NCBI GenBank assembly: GCA_963580285.1
Contig: OY757010.1
Span: 71,762,738-71,826,737 of the forward strand
Direction: 5' to 3'
DNA from: Lucinisca nassula
Taxonomy: Eukaryota; Mollusca; Bivalvia; Lucinida; Lucinidae
DNA length: 64,000 nucleotides
Within the stretch, counting starts at the first letter, position 1, and the number at the start of each line of letters is the position of its first letter. Made by a program: the position numbers and the translations under genes. The notes under the pieces were generated by a model. That model was not told where the DNA came from, searched no databases, and worked only from the letters and a program-made list of their open reading frames with translations. Shown piece by piece: positions 1-10,620 of this stretch.

Positions 1-13
1 AAGTTCTACTGTA
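1..13. repeat. MITE family D, right terminus only
   Basis: The window opens with AAGTTCTACTGTA, the right terminal sequence of the D family seen complete at 8317-8664, 20825-21176 and 28399-28748. The rest of the element lies outside the window. Confidence 0.6.
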
Positions 14-298
14 AACTGTGTTTTATCAAAAAATGTATAGATCGTATAGAAAAATGTTGGGTGAGGCAAAGGTGACATACATCTTGCGTCACTGGGGTGT
101 CCAACTGATATTAGCTTACAGCTGGACGAGGCCTGCTATCCTTGCAGCATGGAAGGGTTGAGGGAAAATGTGGTTGAGGGAAAATGTTGTTATTTCTGTT
201 TGTCCTATCTCCTTTCTCCCTTTTTCTTGGAGACGGCACAAAATGATCCACAAGGGTTGACGTGTGGTTAAACCCAAAACAAATCAATCAATCATTCT
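14..298 (+). repeat. Probable non-LTR/SINE 3' end
   Basis: Noncoding. It ends in GTGGTTAAACCCAAAAC followed by CAAATCAATCAATCATT, the kind of short tandem tail left by RTE-type LINEs and SINEs that use their machinery. No box A or box B was seen, so this is a 5'-truncated copy. No gene is visible here. Confidence 0.4.
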
Positions 299-341
299 TA
301 TAGAAAAAAGACCATTTGCAGTCATTTTTGTCATGCCTGCT

Positions 342-554
342 TTAACCTTTACCCTGCTGTAGGCGACAAGCCCTATCTTTGCAAACAGTGTAGATCCAGA
401 TCAGATGGCTTCTGAAGAAGCCATCTGATCAGGATCTACACAGTTTGACATTCAGTTTATGAATATGTAGAAATAAGCTGCATCAAGTAATCTGATTGGT
501 TCAAAGTCAGAAATGAGTGTGGCTTAATTGAATATTCAGCAGGTTAAAGGTTAA
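342..554. mobile_element. TTAA-flanked MITE (piggyBac-like)
   Basis: TTAA at 342-345 and 551-554 flanks an element with termini CCTTTACCCTGCTG and CAGCAGGTTAAAGG, an inverted pair with one indel. A palindrome at about 381-448 (GCAAACAGTG...TTTGAC, family P) sits inside. The element interrupts a repeat whose uninterrupted version is at 1036-1060 (CCTGCTATTAGCATGGCAC). TTAA target sites are typical of piggyBac-type transposases. No coding capacity. Confidence 0.65.
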
Positions 555-1460
555 GCATGGCACAATATAGGAGTCTGGTTTTCTGTTTATCGGTTTGTCC
601 ATCGGTTCGTCCATCAAGCCGTCAACATCTGTGACCACCCTAACTTTCGCCTTTATGTAAGAGTCCATTTCTCAAGAATTATAAGAGCTTCATTAATGAA
701 ACTTGGTATGACCTTGTATCTAGCAGTGGCAACTTTAATGCAAGCATTCATATCTGACCTTGACCTACATTTTATGGTTCACTGACCTTTGTGAATGATT
801 GTGACCACCCTAACTTTCACCCTAATGTAAGAGTCCATTGTTAGAGAACAATAAGAGCTTCATCAATGATACTTGGTACAAGCTTGCATCTAGGGGGTGG
901 CAATTTTTATTTAGGCATCCATGTTTGACCTTGACCTAGTGGTTCAGTGACTTTGCACCCTGACGGGCGCGACAGTACCTTCGAGGGAATTCTTGCTCTC
1001 CATAATCGAAACATTTATAACCAATTATGGTCATTTTTGTTGTGCCTGCTATTAGCATGGCACTGTAATAGGCATCTGATTTTCCATCTGTCCATCCATT
1101 TGTTCATCCATCCATTTGTCCGTTTGTCAATCTGTGAACATTTGCTGCAACTCTAGCTTTCACCCAAATGGTCAAGTTCATTTCTCTTAGTGATACTTGG
1201 TACAGACTTAGATCTGAGGATGACAACAATAACGCAGACATCCATATGTGACCTTTTTTCATAGTTCACTGAGTTTGTTAACTGTTGCATCAAACCTGGC
1301 GTTTACCCTACTTTTCAAGATCATTTCTTAAGAACCGTAAGAGCTTCATTAATGATACTTGGTATAAACGTGCATGTGAGGGTGACAACAATAATGCAGG
1401 CATGCATATTTGACAAACTTTCCATGGTTCACCGACTTTGTAAAGTACTGCTTCAAACCT
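555..1460 (+). repeat. Degenerate tandem repeat, about 165-bp unit
   Basis: The motif AAGAGCTTCATTAATGATAC-TTGGTA recurs near 684, 851, 1189 (partial) and 1338, together with GACCTTGACCTA and TGTGACCACCCTAACTTTC. This is a degenerate tandem array of units of about 165 bp preceded by TTTGTCCATC-rich sequence. The same type of repeat occurs at 10171-10610. No ORF here looks real. Confidence 0.6.
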
Positions 1461-1494
1461 AGTTCAAAATTTACTTATGGGGGAATATTGCCAT

Positions 1495-1680
1495 TTTTTG
1501 TAAACAAATGTGAATAAAATGCCTTTTAAATGTCATATATGACAAATAGAATCTTGCATCCCTGCTCATTATTACTATATTTATTAAACTCGTTGAGGAA
1601 AATGGATAAAATGCTTGGCCTTTGTCAAGCATTCAATGAGTTTAACCAAGTCAATAATACTTGAACGCTCATGTTAGATC
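1495..1680 (-). repeat. Hairpin repeat family E, degenerate copy
   Basis: AATAGAATCTTGCAT is followed by TTTATTAAACTCGTTGAGGA, GGATAAAATGCTTGG and an imperfect inverted partner up to TTCAATAATACTTGAACGCTC. Better copies are at 17205-17405, 18385-18750 and 48740-49093. Confidence 0.55.
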
Positions 1681-2100
1681 CTCAATGTATATTTTTGTGT
1701 TCCATCTTTAAACTGTGATATGTCCAAAACCGTAATATAATGATCAATGTTATGAAGAGGTTGAGTTGTACATAACAAGGAAAATGGTCATAATAATACT
1801 GTCTTTCCTTTGTTAGCTCGGCTGTTTTCAAAGAAAACGACGAGGTTTTGTCATAGCTCTGGCGTCGTCTGCGTCGTCATCATCGTACAAAAACTTGGAC
1901 ATTTTGTAATATCTCTGTCATTACTGAACATATTTACCTGAAACTCGGACTAGTTGTTCATTATAAAAAAGGGGAACTCATACCAATAGGTTAGGTAACC
2001 CTCAAACTATTTTTGGCACAGTTATGCCCCTTTTTCGACTTAGAATTTTTGCAGCCGAGAGCTTGCACCCCGCATGCGGTGCTCTTGTTTAATCTTTGCA
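1681..2100. repeat. Dispersed repeat ending in CTCTTGTTT
   Basis: No gene. From about 1815 to 2090 the sequence runs from GTTAGCTCGGCTGTTTTC to GGTGCTCTTGTTT. Its end resembles that of the element at 12711-14938, so both are probably nonautonomous elements of a common bivalve type. Direct evidence is limited to the shared ending. Confidence 0.35.
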
Positions 2101-2728
2101 TTAACCCTTTACCACTCAGATACGTGTTTTTACGTGTCTGCACCCCCCCCCCCATTTTAAGCCCCAGAAGCACCTAAAATCTGCATTCCCACCCCTGGAC
2201 AGTTATGTTTGCTTTAGGATTTGTGGGGCAAAAAAGTGACCTTTTTTTTCGCGCGCCTCCCCACTAAAAATATTCTGGGGGGGATTGAAGGGGGGCAGCG
2301 CCCCCCTCACATCCCAAAAAATTTTGGGTGTATGGCCCAACCAGCCGCTAAAATTTATATCTGAGGGTGTCTGGGGTCAAAAATGCCTGAAAATTGATGC
2401 TGATAAAACATGCTGCAAACAGTGAAAATGGCCAGAGCCAAACACCTTAATTGTTGCCTTGACAGCTGTGTGAAGATTAAAATGTGATCAAAAATTCATA
2501 TGAAAACACACTTTTTGCCAAGCTTGAGATGCCCCCTCTTTACCATGACAACAATGATCAAGTCATGAAAGGTTGCATTTGAAAGGCTACTGCCCAATGA
2601 ACATTCATACCGAGTTTGGTGTAAAACAGACCATCCATTATGAAACAATGGCTAGTTGAAGTTGCTGTCAGGTGCAACACTGTGAAAATCAGCGAAATTC
2701 ACAAAATCCCTGAGTGGTAAAGGGTTAA
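2101..2728. mobile_element. TTAA-flanked MITE, full-length copy
   Basis: Flanked by TTAA (2101-2104 and 2725-2728). Perfect terminal inverted repeats of 15 bp, CCCTTTACCACTCAG and CTGAGTGGTAAAGGG. TTAA targets and a CCC start fit piggyBac-like transposition. About 620 bp of noncoding interior with C and G homopolymers. A deletion derivative sits 118 bp downstream. Confidence 0.8.
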
Positions 2729-2845
2729 TGAAGAAAATCCAAACTGACCAAAATAATGTTTTTTCTTCATTTTATTGCAAGAAACAATATTTCAGATAGA
2801 ATTCATGCATTTTAGACTAAAATTCAGTATGTTCCCAGATTTCAG

Positions 2846-3182
2846 TTAACCCTTTACCACTCAGATACGTGTTTTTACGTGTCTGCACCCCCCCCCCCCC
2901 CATTTTAAGCCCCAGAAGCACCTAAAATCTGCATTCCCACCCCTGGACAGTTATGTTTGCTTTAGGATTTGTGGGGCAAACAAGTGACCTGTTTTTGCGC
3001 GCCTCCCCACTAAAAATATTCTGGGGGGGGGATTGAAGGGGGGCAGCGCAATGAACATTCATACCGAGTTTGGTGTAAAACAGACCATCCATTATGAAAC
3101 AATGGCTAGTTGAAGTTGCTGTCAGGTGCAACACTGTGAAAATCAGCGAAATTCACAAAATCCCTGAGTGGTAAAGGGTTAA
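2846..3182. mobile_element. TTAA-flanked MITE, internally deleted copy
   Basis: Same termini and TTAA targets as 2101-2728. Left and right parts match that copy closely, but about 290 bp of the interior (from the GGGGGGCAGCG run to CAATGAACATTCATACC) is missing. Two copies this close in direct orientation suggest local re-insertion or a segmental duplication with later deletion. Confidence 0.8.
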
Positions 3183-3264
3183 AGTTTTGCTTTAAAACTA
3201 TGTTTTTCAGCACAAGGCATAAACGAGCAAATATGCTGTTCTGAGACAGTTTTTGAGTTCATGC

Positions 3265-3504
3265 CCAGGGCCCAGTTGTTCCAAGCATTGTTAGCTTAAT
3301 GAGCTTGTTAGTGGTCATATTGTTAGCTGTTCTAGCAAGTTTAATATTCAAAATTTTGGTATTTTTGCTGCAAAAATGTGAGCAGCTGCAAAAGCTGCTC
3401 ACATTTTTTCATCAAATATATTAGCATATTTGCCATAATAAATGAACAAAGTTTTAACGATATGTTAACTAACGCCATTGTTAGTTTTGAACAGCTGGCC
3501 CCAG
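3265..3504. mobile_element. MITE family C, copy 1
   Basis: Ends GGGCCCAGTTGTTC and GAACAGCTGGCCCC form an imperfect terminal inverted repeat. A central hairpin at about 3370-3409 reads ATGTGAGCAGCTGCAAAAG and its complement. Other copies are at 5563-5811 and 11706-11951. No coding capacity. Confidence 0.65.
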
Positions 3505-3559
3505 GTCTGTAGAAAACAAGACTTAAGGCAAAAACAGAATTTATATTTTGTAGCTCAGG

Positions 3560-3800
3560 TTTTAGGCTGTATCAATCAGTATTAATGATGTTGAATAGTG
3601 AAGTATTATTTTTCTTTTGCATTAGGATAACACACCCATGTGGCATATTGTATTCTTTCATTTCTCCAAAATTGTTAATTTCCTGACGAATATTTAGGAC
3701 GTTTTTCTTATTTATACTGCAAACAAGGTTGTGGGTGCTTGTTTGACCCACTCAAAGAGGCAGTTCTAACAAGCACCAACAACCAATGCCTTGGAACATT
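3560..3800. repeat. MITE family B, degenerate copy
   Basis: Carries the B-type end GATAACACACCCATGTGGCA, the phrase CATTTCTCCAAAATTG and the decayed core GTTGTGGGTGCTTG ... GAGGCAGTTCTAACAAGCACC. Compare the better copies at 7826-8104 and 32223-32488. Confidence 0.5.
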
Positions 3801-3823
3801 AGAAAGAAAAATGATGTTTACAC

Positions 3824-4437
3824 CGCAATCAGGCATTCTAGTAACCTAATAAAGGGGGTCGAATAACTGCACGCTATAATCGGTAGTGACCTACAATACC
3901 TTCTACTGACCTATAATACATCTAGTGACCGATTATAGACCGGACCTACTTTTCTGGTCCCTAATTTGCAAGCGTAAACAATAACAGGCGACCTTTTATA
4001 CACGAGAAAACAACGAAACTGCAAGTTATAATCTTTGCAATATTTATTTAAATAAATTTTAAGAAATTTCAGCTATATTCTTACCTTCTCAGGCTTTCCT
4101 GGTTTGAATGGCCCGTTGGAATAATTGCGCACTGCTACTGCGGTTGCGTCTCAACCTCGAATATATTTTCTTAAGCTAAAATAAACTATTTATTTGCAGA
4201 TTTTTATACAGAATGTTAAGCGTTGAGAAACATTTATTCGAGCGTCCATGTTGTTTCCTGCGTCTCCGTGGTGCGGTGACGTCAGAAACTTTGCGCTATT
4301 TGACGTCACGTTATACTACGTGTTCGCGCCATGGCACTGATTGTCGTTTAACATGCCACCCTGTCTGCTGTCTTTTTTGCTCAAATTTGCCAAATCATTG
4401 CAAAACCCTTGATTGTTTTGAATTGCGGTATAAACTA
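3824..4437 (+). mobile_element. Dispersed element H, copy 1
   Basis: Runs from ACCGCAATCAGGCATTCTAG to GAATTGCGGT, short inverted ends. It contains CACGCTATAATCGGTAGTGACC and the same body found inverted at 20478-21310. Two TGACGTCA-type sites lie at about 4278-4312. The only reading frame (4213-4497) crosses into the adjacent palindrome and shows no known domain. Confidence 0.55.
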
Positions 4438-4579
4438 AATACATGGTTAGTGTCTTTAATAATAAAATATAATCGGTTCGCCACGACAATTTTATAGGGG
4501 CTCGCTAAAGCTCGCCCCTATAAAATTGTCTAAGGCTCACCGATTATATTTTATTATTAAAGACACTAACCATGTATTT
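4438..4579. repeat. Palindrome N, copy 1
   Basis: Near-perfect 140-bp palindrome: ATACATGGTTAGTGTCTTTA ... its complement. The tip is GGGGCTCGCTAAAGCTCGCC. A second copy borders element H again at 20322-20477, so N and H travelled together or N is the end module of H. Confidence 0.7.
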
Positions 4580-4599
4580 ACTATATAGCCTGCTAAAAC

Positions 4600-4841
4600 C
4601 CAGTTTTCTCTATACAGTGAAACTTCAATTACTGGAATACTGTTAATTCGTTTACCATGGCTACTTCGAACTGACTCTTGGCCAAGTTGGGTCCCTAGAT
4701 ATTTGTTCATATAGCTCCAGACATCCATGTGGTTAGGTCAATTTATGGAGGTTTGTTTCATTTTAACTTTACAAAGTACATGTATGTTGTGAGTACTCAT
4801 TAGAATCACCTCATTGAGTACACACAGCATACATTTATTTT
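4600..4841. repeat. MITE family D, decayed copy
   Basis: Starts near TACAGTGAAACTTCAATTAC and ends with ATTAGAATCACCTCATTGAG and TACACACAGCATACATTTA. The right half of the D hairpin is present, but the right terminus is missing or replaced by the SINE at 4842. Confidence 0.45.
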
Positions 4842-5148
4842 ATGCCGGCCTCGGTAGCCCAGTCGGATGCGCGTCTGACTGGTGATCAGGAGGACGCAGG
4901 TTCGATTCCTGCTGGGGTCGGCAACATTCTTTCGTGGAGATTGATCATGAAATCTTTTCTACGGTCATTCTCTCCCTTCCACTGTTTCAAGAAGGGCAGT
5001 TGTCAGTTTCTGGCGAAAGAATGTGCACTGTTCTGGTTAACCACCTACGTATAAGCCTGCCCAGGAAAAGTGTGGATAGGTAAACTGACCTGCTCAAAAA
5101 TAACCTAAAATAGTGTTGACTGGGCCATTTAACACCAATACAAGCTGC
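4842..5148 (+). mobile_element. tRNA-derived SINE, copy 1
   Basis: The head folds like a tRNA: GCCTCGGTAGCCCAGTCGG resembles box A, and the box B GGTTCGATTCC lies at about 4899. A body with CAGTTGTCAGTTTCTGGCG and a tail GGGCCATTTAACACCAATAC follow. The same head is at 26157-26290. The extended body and the diverged acceptor stem argue for a SINE rather than a tRNA gene. No protein is encoded. Confidence 0.65.
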
Positions 5149-5562
5149 GAGCCAGCAAATAATGCAAAAATTGTGAATACAAGTATTTTGCAGAGCTTAT
5201 TTATATTCTAAGGGAAATTGTTTTCAAGGGAGACAAATTTTGGGACATTTAGATTGCTTTCCAATGAACTGAGCTCAGCTGTGGAAAGGGCCTACCATTG
5301 AAGGAAAGCTTTTAGAGGAGGTTCCTGTTGAAAAGGGAGATAATATTCTTTGAAAGAGTTGCCCTCCCTGAAGATGTATTCGTTACCATGACGGTGACTT
5401 CCATTCTTGTCGTCACTTGTCACTGTGACATGTATTCTGAATATTGCACTTCATTGCAATTCCATTCATTGTCTTCACTTGTCATTTTACCATGTATTCA
5501 TTGCACTTCCAGTCATTGTTTTCATTTATCATTTAACCAGTTTTCTGCTTAAGAAATAGATT
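5149..5562. other. Intergenic or intronic sequence with a weak minisatellite
   Basis: No gene seen. Between about 5390 and 5545 the phrases TTCATTGTCTTCACTTGTCA and CATGTATTC recur two to three times, a decayed tandem repeat of roughly 75 bp. Confidence 0.4.
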
Positions 5563-5811
5563 AGGGTCCAGTTTATTGAAACAAATAATGTTGTTAGTAT
5601 TAATAAAACTTGGCCCATTGAATATGGCAAATATATTTTTGCTGAAAAAAAATGTGAGCAGCTTTTGCAAATGCAAAAGCTGCTCACATTTTTTTTCAGC
5701 AAAATGCCACTATTATATAGATATTGTATTTGCTAGAATATAAATTATATAGTTAACAGTTTGACCACTAGCGATCTCATTAAGCTAATGATGCTTGAAC
5801 AACTGGGCCCA
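5563..5811. mobile_element. MITE family C, copy 2
   Basis: Central perfect hairpin at 5643-5703 (GTGAGCAGCTTTTGC and complement). The right terminus GAACAACTGGGCCCAG pairs with the left AGGGTCCAGTTTATTG. Interior phrases AACAGTTTGACCACTA and CTCATTAAGCTAATGATGC are shared with 11706-11951. Confidence 0.7.
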
Positions 5812-5859
5812 GCTCGAGCAGTGATTTGTAGTGTAATAAATCACAGTTTGGAAGTCAGT

Positions 5860-6251
5860 TAGGGCTGGCTAATCGGACCTGAAAATATAATCGATTATCA
5901 GTCCTGTCATTGCGATCGATAATCGATTAGTAATCGCTAAGATTTTTGTCCTTATTTTACCTGTCTGGCTTTCTGTCTGAGCATGACTCTTACCATATGT
6001 TGCACTTTACCATATGTATATTTGAACAGACAGGCCTGAGCAAACAGTGTAGACCCAGATGAGACGCCGCATGATGCGGCGTCTCATCAGGGTCTGCACC
6101 GTTTGCCACTCTTCCAGCTATTTTAGGCATAACTTTGGGTAGTAAATTGTACCTATCAAGTAATCGATTAAAAGCAAATCAGAAATGATAATCATTTTTG
6201 TGGAATTTATCGATCGATTAATCGATTATACGATTAATCGCGGCAGCCTTA
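5860..6251. mobile_element. hAT-like MITE with 8-bp target duplication
   Basis: The termini TAGGGCTGG and CAGCCTTA are flanked by an exact 8-bp duplication AAGTCAGT (5852-5859 and 6252-6259), the usual hAT target length. Subterminal sequences are rich in AATCGATTA and its variants. A family P palindrome at 6040-6110 is nested inside. Noncoding, so nonautonomous. Confidence 0.75.
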
Positions 6252-6607
6252 AAGTCAGTTGTAAAGTAGTTCAAGTCACAAATGCTTAGCACAAGTGATT
6301 CTTCTACTTACAACTGGCCGACAAACTGTGATTTATTTCTCAACAAGTCACACACTTGTATTGATCTATATTGATTCTAACACACTAAATATCAACAGTA
6401 ATGTAGTTGTTTCCTTACAATTTTCCCAACCTTTTGCCATTGCTAGTAGAAACCATGTGAACCTTTTTGACAGTATATCACACACACTTATGTCCTTTTG
6501 AACTGTTTTTGATATACTAGGGACAAAAAATAAGGGAACCCCCAAATTCAAATACATACAAGAAGCGAAACTTCAATGTCACAGGGAATGTTTATATGCA
6601 AAGGAGA

Positions 6608-7010
6608 TCAATATCTGGTCCATGCACCACGAGCATTGATGCATGCACAACACCTTCTGGGCATGCTAGTGATTGTGCGATGCATTATCTCCCTTGGTAT
6701 CCGTCGCCATTCTTCTTGCAATGGCCGGCCAAGCTGTTGCAGATTGTTACAACGCTGCGGTATGTTGCTCATGCGGCGACCCAAGACATCCCAAATGTGC
6801 TCAATCGGCGACATATCGGGGGATTTGGCTGGCCACAGCAGTGTCCTTACACCTGGTTGTCTCAGAAATTCAACGGCAACACGGGCTCGATGTAGGCGTG
6901 CGTTGTCGTCTTGGAACTCGAAGTTCCCACCAATGCGCCGGGTGAATGGGACAACCACTGGGCGTACAATTTGGTCTATGTAACGCTGGCCAGTCAAGTT
7001 ACCTTGAACG
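6608..7010 (-). pseudogene. Tc1-like transposase, C-terminal fragment (left arm)
   Basis: On the minus strand this arm encodes the end of a Tc1-family DDE transposase. Visible motifs are FQDDNARLHRARVA, with the second catalytic aspartate region, and PDMSPIEHIWDVLGRR, with the catalytic glutamate. A basic C-terminus ends in INARGAWTRY. The helix-turn-helix domain and first catalytic aspartate are missing. The open frame continues into the other arm to 7141, but that stretch is antisense of the second copy. It cannot make an active transposase. Confidence 0.75.
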
Positions 7011-7011
7011 A

Positions 7012-7330
7012 TCATGGTAACTTGACTGGCCAGCGTTTTGTAGACCAAATTCTGAGACGACAACGCACGCCCACATTGAGCCCGTGTTGCCATCGAATTT
7101 CTGAGACAACAAGGTGTAAGGACACTGCCGTGGCCAGCCAAATCCCCTTATATGTCGCCGATTGAGCACATTTGGGATGGTTTGGGTCCCCGCTTGCGCA
7201 ACAGACCACAACGTTGTAACTATCTTCAACAGCTTGGCTGAGCATTGCAAAAAGAATGGCGACGGATACAATCACTAGCATGCCCAGAAGGTGTCATGCA
7301 TGCATCAATGCTCGTGGTGCATGGACAAGA
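7012..7330 (+). pseudogene. Tc1-like transposase, C-terminal fragment (right arm)
   Basis: Mirror copy of the left arm reading on the plus strand. The counterpart of the PIEHIWD region is readable at about 7157-7185. Compared with the left arm, part of the region before it (the QDDNARLHRAR segment) is deleted and frames are shifted. It is non-functional and meaningful mainly as the second arm of the fold-back. Confidence 0.65.
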
Positions 7331-7426
7331 TACTGATCCCCTTTGCATATAAACCTTCCCTGTGACATTGAAGTTTCGCTTCTTTCTCTTTAATTTTGGG
7401 GGTTCCCTTATTTTTTGTCCCTAGTA

Positions 7427-7825
7427 TATGATAAAATAACGTTTCAGCCTCTAATGTCTTAGAATCTTTGTGTGGTGTGAGGTCATTAAACAGCAGCGTT
7501 TCATGTCATGCTGTTCTGTTCAGTAATTTGTTACAGAATAAATCAAGAGTTCTGTTCTGATGCCTACCATAATGATCCTAAGTACTGGGACAGATAGGCC
7601 TGAGCAGACAGAGCAGTCTGATCAGGGTCTGCACTGTTTGCCATTCTTTCTGCATCTTTTCAACTCCTTAATCGATCATGAAACACATTTGTTAAATTTT
7701 TAGGAGAATTACAGCAAGTCCTCAAGGTATATAGGTGCACTGTGTTAGAATCAAAGGTATCAGTAGAGCCAAAACCACTCTGTGTGACAGGTCTGTGTTA
7801 TGAGTTACCCTGTAAATCACTTTTA
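7427..7825. other. No gene; family P palindrome remnant
   Basis: Noncoding AT-rich sequence. At 7590-7650 there is a decayed family P copy (GGCCTGAGCAGACAGAGCAG, CTGATCAGGGTCTGCACTG). Nothing else recognised. Confidence 0.4.
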
Positions 7826-8104
7826 TCATCACGTGAACAAGTCCATGAAATGAAGACCCCCCTAAACCCCACTTTATAAAGAGAAAATTGGGGTTTACGG
7901 GGGTAAACATTATTTTTCTTATTAATGTTTTAAGACATAGGTTGTGGGTACTCGTTAGAACCGCCTCAATGAGGCGGTTCTAACGAGCACCCACAACCTA
8001 TGTTTCGAGCATTGATAAGAAAAATATATCGGATTTTCACCAGATTAGTTGCCAATTTGGAGATGTGAAAAATGCACTATGTCGCACGGGTGTGTTATCG
8101 TTAT
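7826..8104. mobile_element. MITE family B, copy 1
   Basis: Left end CATCACGTGAACAAGTCC, right end GCACGGGTGTGTTATCGTTA. The central perfect hairpin TAGGTTGTGGGTACTCGTTA ... GAACCGCCTC and complement is at about 7938-8004. Flanking phrases AAACCCCACTTTATA and GAGATGTGAAAAATGCAC define the B type. Noncoding. Confidence 0.75.
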
Positions 8105-8316
8105 GTATAGCAAAAATGAGGTCTACAAAGAGAAACATCATGTGCTTTATTATTGCATAAAACAGACTGGGGTTCTCATTTTAACAAGCACCTACTATCT
8201 ATGTTTGTAATAGAAAGAAGAAAATACAGCATACTGTATTTACTGTAAATATTTGTACACCTCAACTCCCTAACATAGTTGTTCTATAATTGAACAAGTA
8301 CGGTTTACCACCAGAT
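8105..8316. other. MITE B fragment and intervening sequence
   Basis: Contains a fragment AACAAGCACCTACTATCTAT resembling half of the B hairpin. No gene. Confidence 0.35.
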
Positions 8317-8664
8317 ACAGGCGAACTTCAATGGCTCGAACACCTTTGGGACCTTGAAAATCTGTTCGAGACATGGATAGTTTGAGCCTCTAAGGGCTAC
8401 TGCCAGGAGGTATACGATATACTTTTTGATATTTTTTGATGTTCTATATTGGAAATGTATGCTGTGTGTACTCATTAGAATCACCTCATCGAGGCGATTC
8501 TAATGAGTACACACAGCATACATTTTTAAGATAAAAGACGAAAATCTCCTAAATTATCTCCCACTATTCCTTACGCAGAGGACTTCCCTAGGGGCTTAAG
8601 AAGGGATTTGACTCAGCCATGGTAGGCGAGCCATCAGTGTTCCAGCGATCGAAGTTCTACTGTA
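8317..8664. mobile_element. MITE family D, copy 2
   Basis: Inverted termini ACAGGCGAACTTCAATGGCT and GATCGAAGTTCTACTGTA. The central hairpin is GTATGCTGTGTGTACTCATT ... AGAATCACCTC and complement. Related to families A and B through the hairpin core but with unrelated termini. Confidence 0.75.
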
Positions 8665-9087
8665 TTTTGTTTAAAAATAGCTATGAGTGTCAGGCAGTGT
8701 TGACCCTGATGAGATGCTGCATTCTGGACACTTGTTGCTCCGAATACTACAGACAATATGCTAGTTAACTTATTGTTAAGCTTTGATAATTTAAAGACAC
8801 CATGCCTGTGATAAAATTTTGAACTGTATTGGTGAGATTTGCCATTTTAATGAGGGAGATGTAAAGAATATATAGGGAAATTCTCAGGTCAAATGAGGGA
8901 AATTGCAAAATTGTACTAAAATTTAGCATACATTGGGCAAAAATTAGCATCAGAATGAGGGAGTTTCCCTCCTGATGAGGGAGGTATCATGCACTATTAG
9001 TTTTACTGTCAGAAAAGGTGAGAGTAGTTTTCACAGTTCAAACACTTCTTGCACATGGAGTAGTTATTTCTACTTGCTTAAATTTTA
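8665..9087. other. No gene recognised
   Basis: AT-rich. The phrase GATGAGGGAG or TGAGGGAAATT recurs several times between about 8850 and 8985, a weak minisatellite. No convincing ORF. Confidence 0.35.
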
Positions 9088-9360
9088 CATTACGAAAACA
9101 CACCTATACAAATACATTGTAAACGAAATCGCCGAAAAATAAAAAAAAATTCAGATGAAAAATTGTGATGTTTTTCTTATTTCTGCTCAAAATATAGATT
9201 GTGGATACCCGTTAGAACCGCCTCATTGGATGAGGCGGTCCTAACGAGTACCCACAATCTATATTTTAGAGCAGAAATAAGAAAAATAAGGTTTATCCCT
9301 GTTAACCCCAGTTTTACTTTATAAATCGGGTTAAAATCATACAGGAATGTTTTTGTGATG
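9088..9360. mobile_element. MITE family A, copy 1
   Basis: Left end CATTACGAAAACACACCTAT, right end GTTTTTGTGATG. The hairpin TAGATTGTGGATACCCGTTA ... GAACCGCCTC lies at about 9193-9262, with flanks TTCTTATTTCTGCTC and GAGCAGAAATAAGAA extending the stem. Other copies are at 9502, 21890, 48216, 54090, 60432 and 60782. Confidence 0.8.
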
Positions 9361-9501
9361 AGTACAAGTATGGTAAGGAGTTGAGGTGTCAAAAATGTTG
9401 GTAAATGTTTAGGATTAAAATGGTATATTATACACTGCAAAGCTGGGCCCTGACCTTACTTCTGACATTTCATAGGCATTCGTATTTGAACCTATCAGTT
9501 A

Positions 9502-9780
9502 CATCACGAAAACATGCCTATGTAATTTTGACACCCTTAAACCCCACTTTTATATAGTAAAACTGGGGTTTACTGGGATATACATTATTTTTTTTTTTTT
9601 CTGCTCAAAAACATAGATTGTGGGTACTCGTTAGAACCGCCTCGATGACGTGGTTCTAACATGTACCCACAATCTATATTTTGAACAGAAATAAGAAAAA
9701 TATCAAAATTTTTCATCTTAACATTTTCATTTTTCGCCGGTAAAATTTACAATGTATTTGTATAGGTGTGTTTTCGTAAT
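9502..9780. mobile_element. MITE family A, copy 2
   Basis: Left end CATCACGAAAACATGCCTAT, right end TATAGGTGTGTTTTCGTAAT. The hairpin core has decayed on one side (GATGACGTGGTTCTAACATG). Opposite orientation to the copy 140 bp upstream. Confidence 0.8.
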
Positions 9781-10170
9781 TTACAGTATTTACCCTGAGT
9801 ATTCTAACACCCAAACTCTTCACCATACTTGTTCTAAAATTTTAACAAGTAAAATTTAAAACCTGATATGTCTAAAAATAGCTCAGTGTGTTGCATACAC
9901 TACAGCTCCTAAGGAACAAATTCTTTCCTTTATGAGTAGACCCCTTTTTGTGTGGGTCAGAGTTTATAGAAAAGCTAATAGGAAGTCCCAAAAGTTGTCT
10001 CCAGAAAACTTTCATGTATTCCCATTCTCCTTAAGGCATCCGAACTCAAAAGTTGAAATGGCATACAAATATACTAAAACTACTCATATTTTACAGCAAA
10101 AACATTTACATTTCAATAACACATCACTGTCCAAAGATGTCTTTCATATCTCTTAAACTACCATTTATAG
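9781..10170. other. No gene recognised
   Basis: AT-rich noncoding sequence. An open frame at 9932-10156 shows no motif, low complexity or conservation cue that would support a gene. Confidence 0.35.
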
Positions 10171-10620
10171 ATGATTTTTGTCGTACCTGCTTTAGCAGGA
10201 AGACATAGCCATGCAAGTTTCTGTCCGTCAGTCCATCTGTCCGTCCAGTTGTCCATCAGTCTTTTTAGTCAACATTTTACACTGGGTATCATGTCATGGC
10301 AACTCCTCTCACTGTTTTATACCAATCATTTTGAAACTTTGTATGTGTTTTTGCCATGGTATGAGGATGTGCATGTGGTTTAGATATAAATCTTGAATCA
10401 AATTTTGTCAATTTTTTTTCACATTGTGAACTTACTCAATTTTAACCTTCAGTTGATATACAGTATTGGTACCTCTTGCCATCACAACTCCTCTTACACT
10501 TTTATACCAGTCATTTTGAAACTTTGCATGTGTTTTTGCCATGGTATGAGGATGTGCATGTGGTTTGGATAAATTTTTGTCACTTTTCCCACATGGTGAA
10601 CTTAGTCATTTTTGTTCTAC
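10171..10620 (+). repeat. Tandem repeat, about 185-bp unit
   Basis: Begins TTTTTGTCGTACCTGCTTTA followed by TCCGTCAGTCCATCTGTCCG. Units share TTTTGCCATGGTATGAGGAT and ATTTTGAAACTTTG at about 10325 and 10512. Same class as 555-1460. Confidence 0.55.

Larger units (their letters stand above)
6515..7426. mobile_element. Fold-back Tc1-like transposon
   Basis: TA dinucleotides flank inverted termini CTAGGGACAAAAAATAAGGG and the complement at 7398-7424. The whole 912 bp is a palindrome with its centre near 7012. Each arm carries the C-terminal part of a Tc1/mariner-type transposase reading outward, so the two copies face away from each other. A transcript across it would form a hairpin of several hundred base pairs. 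Confidence 0.8.

Noticed and set aside
4842..4922. tRNA gene
   Set aside because: Box B is good, but the head continues into a repeated body and tail shared with 26157. It is a SINE head, not a functional tRNA.
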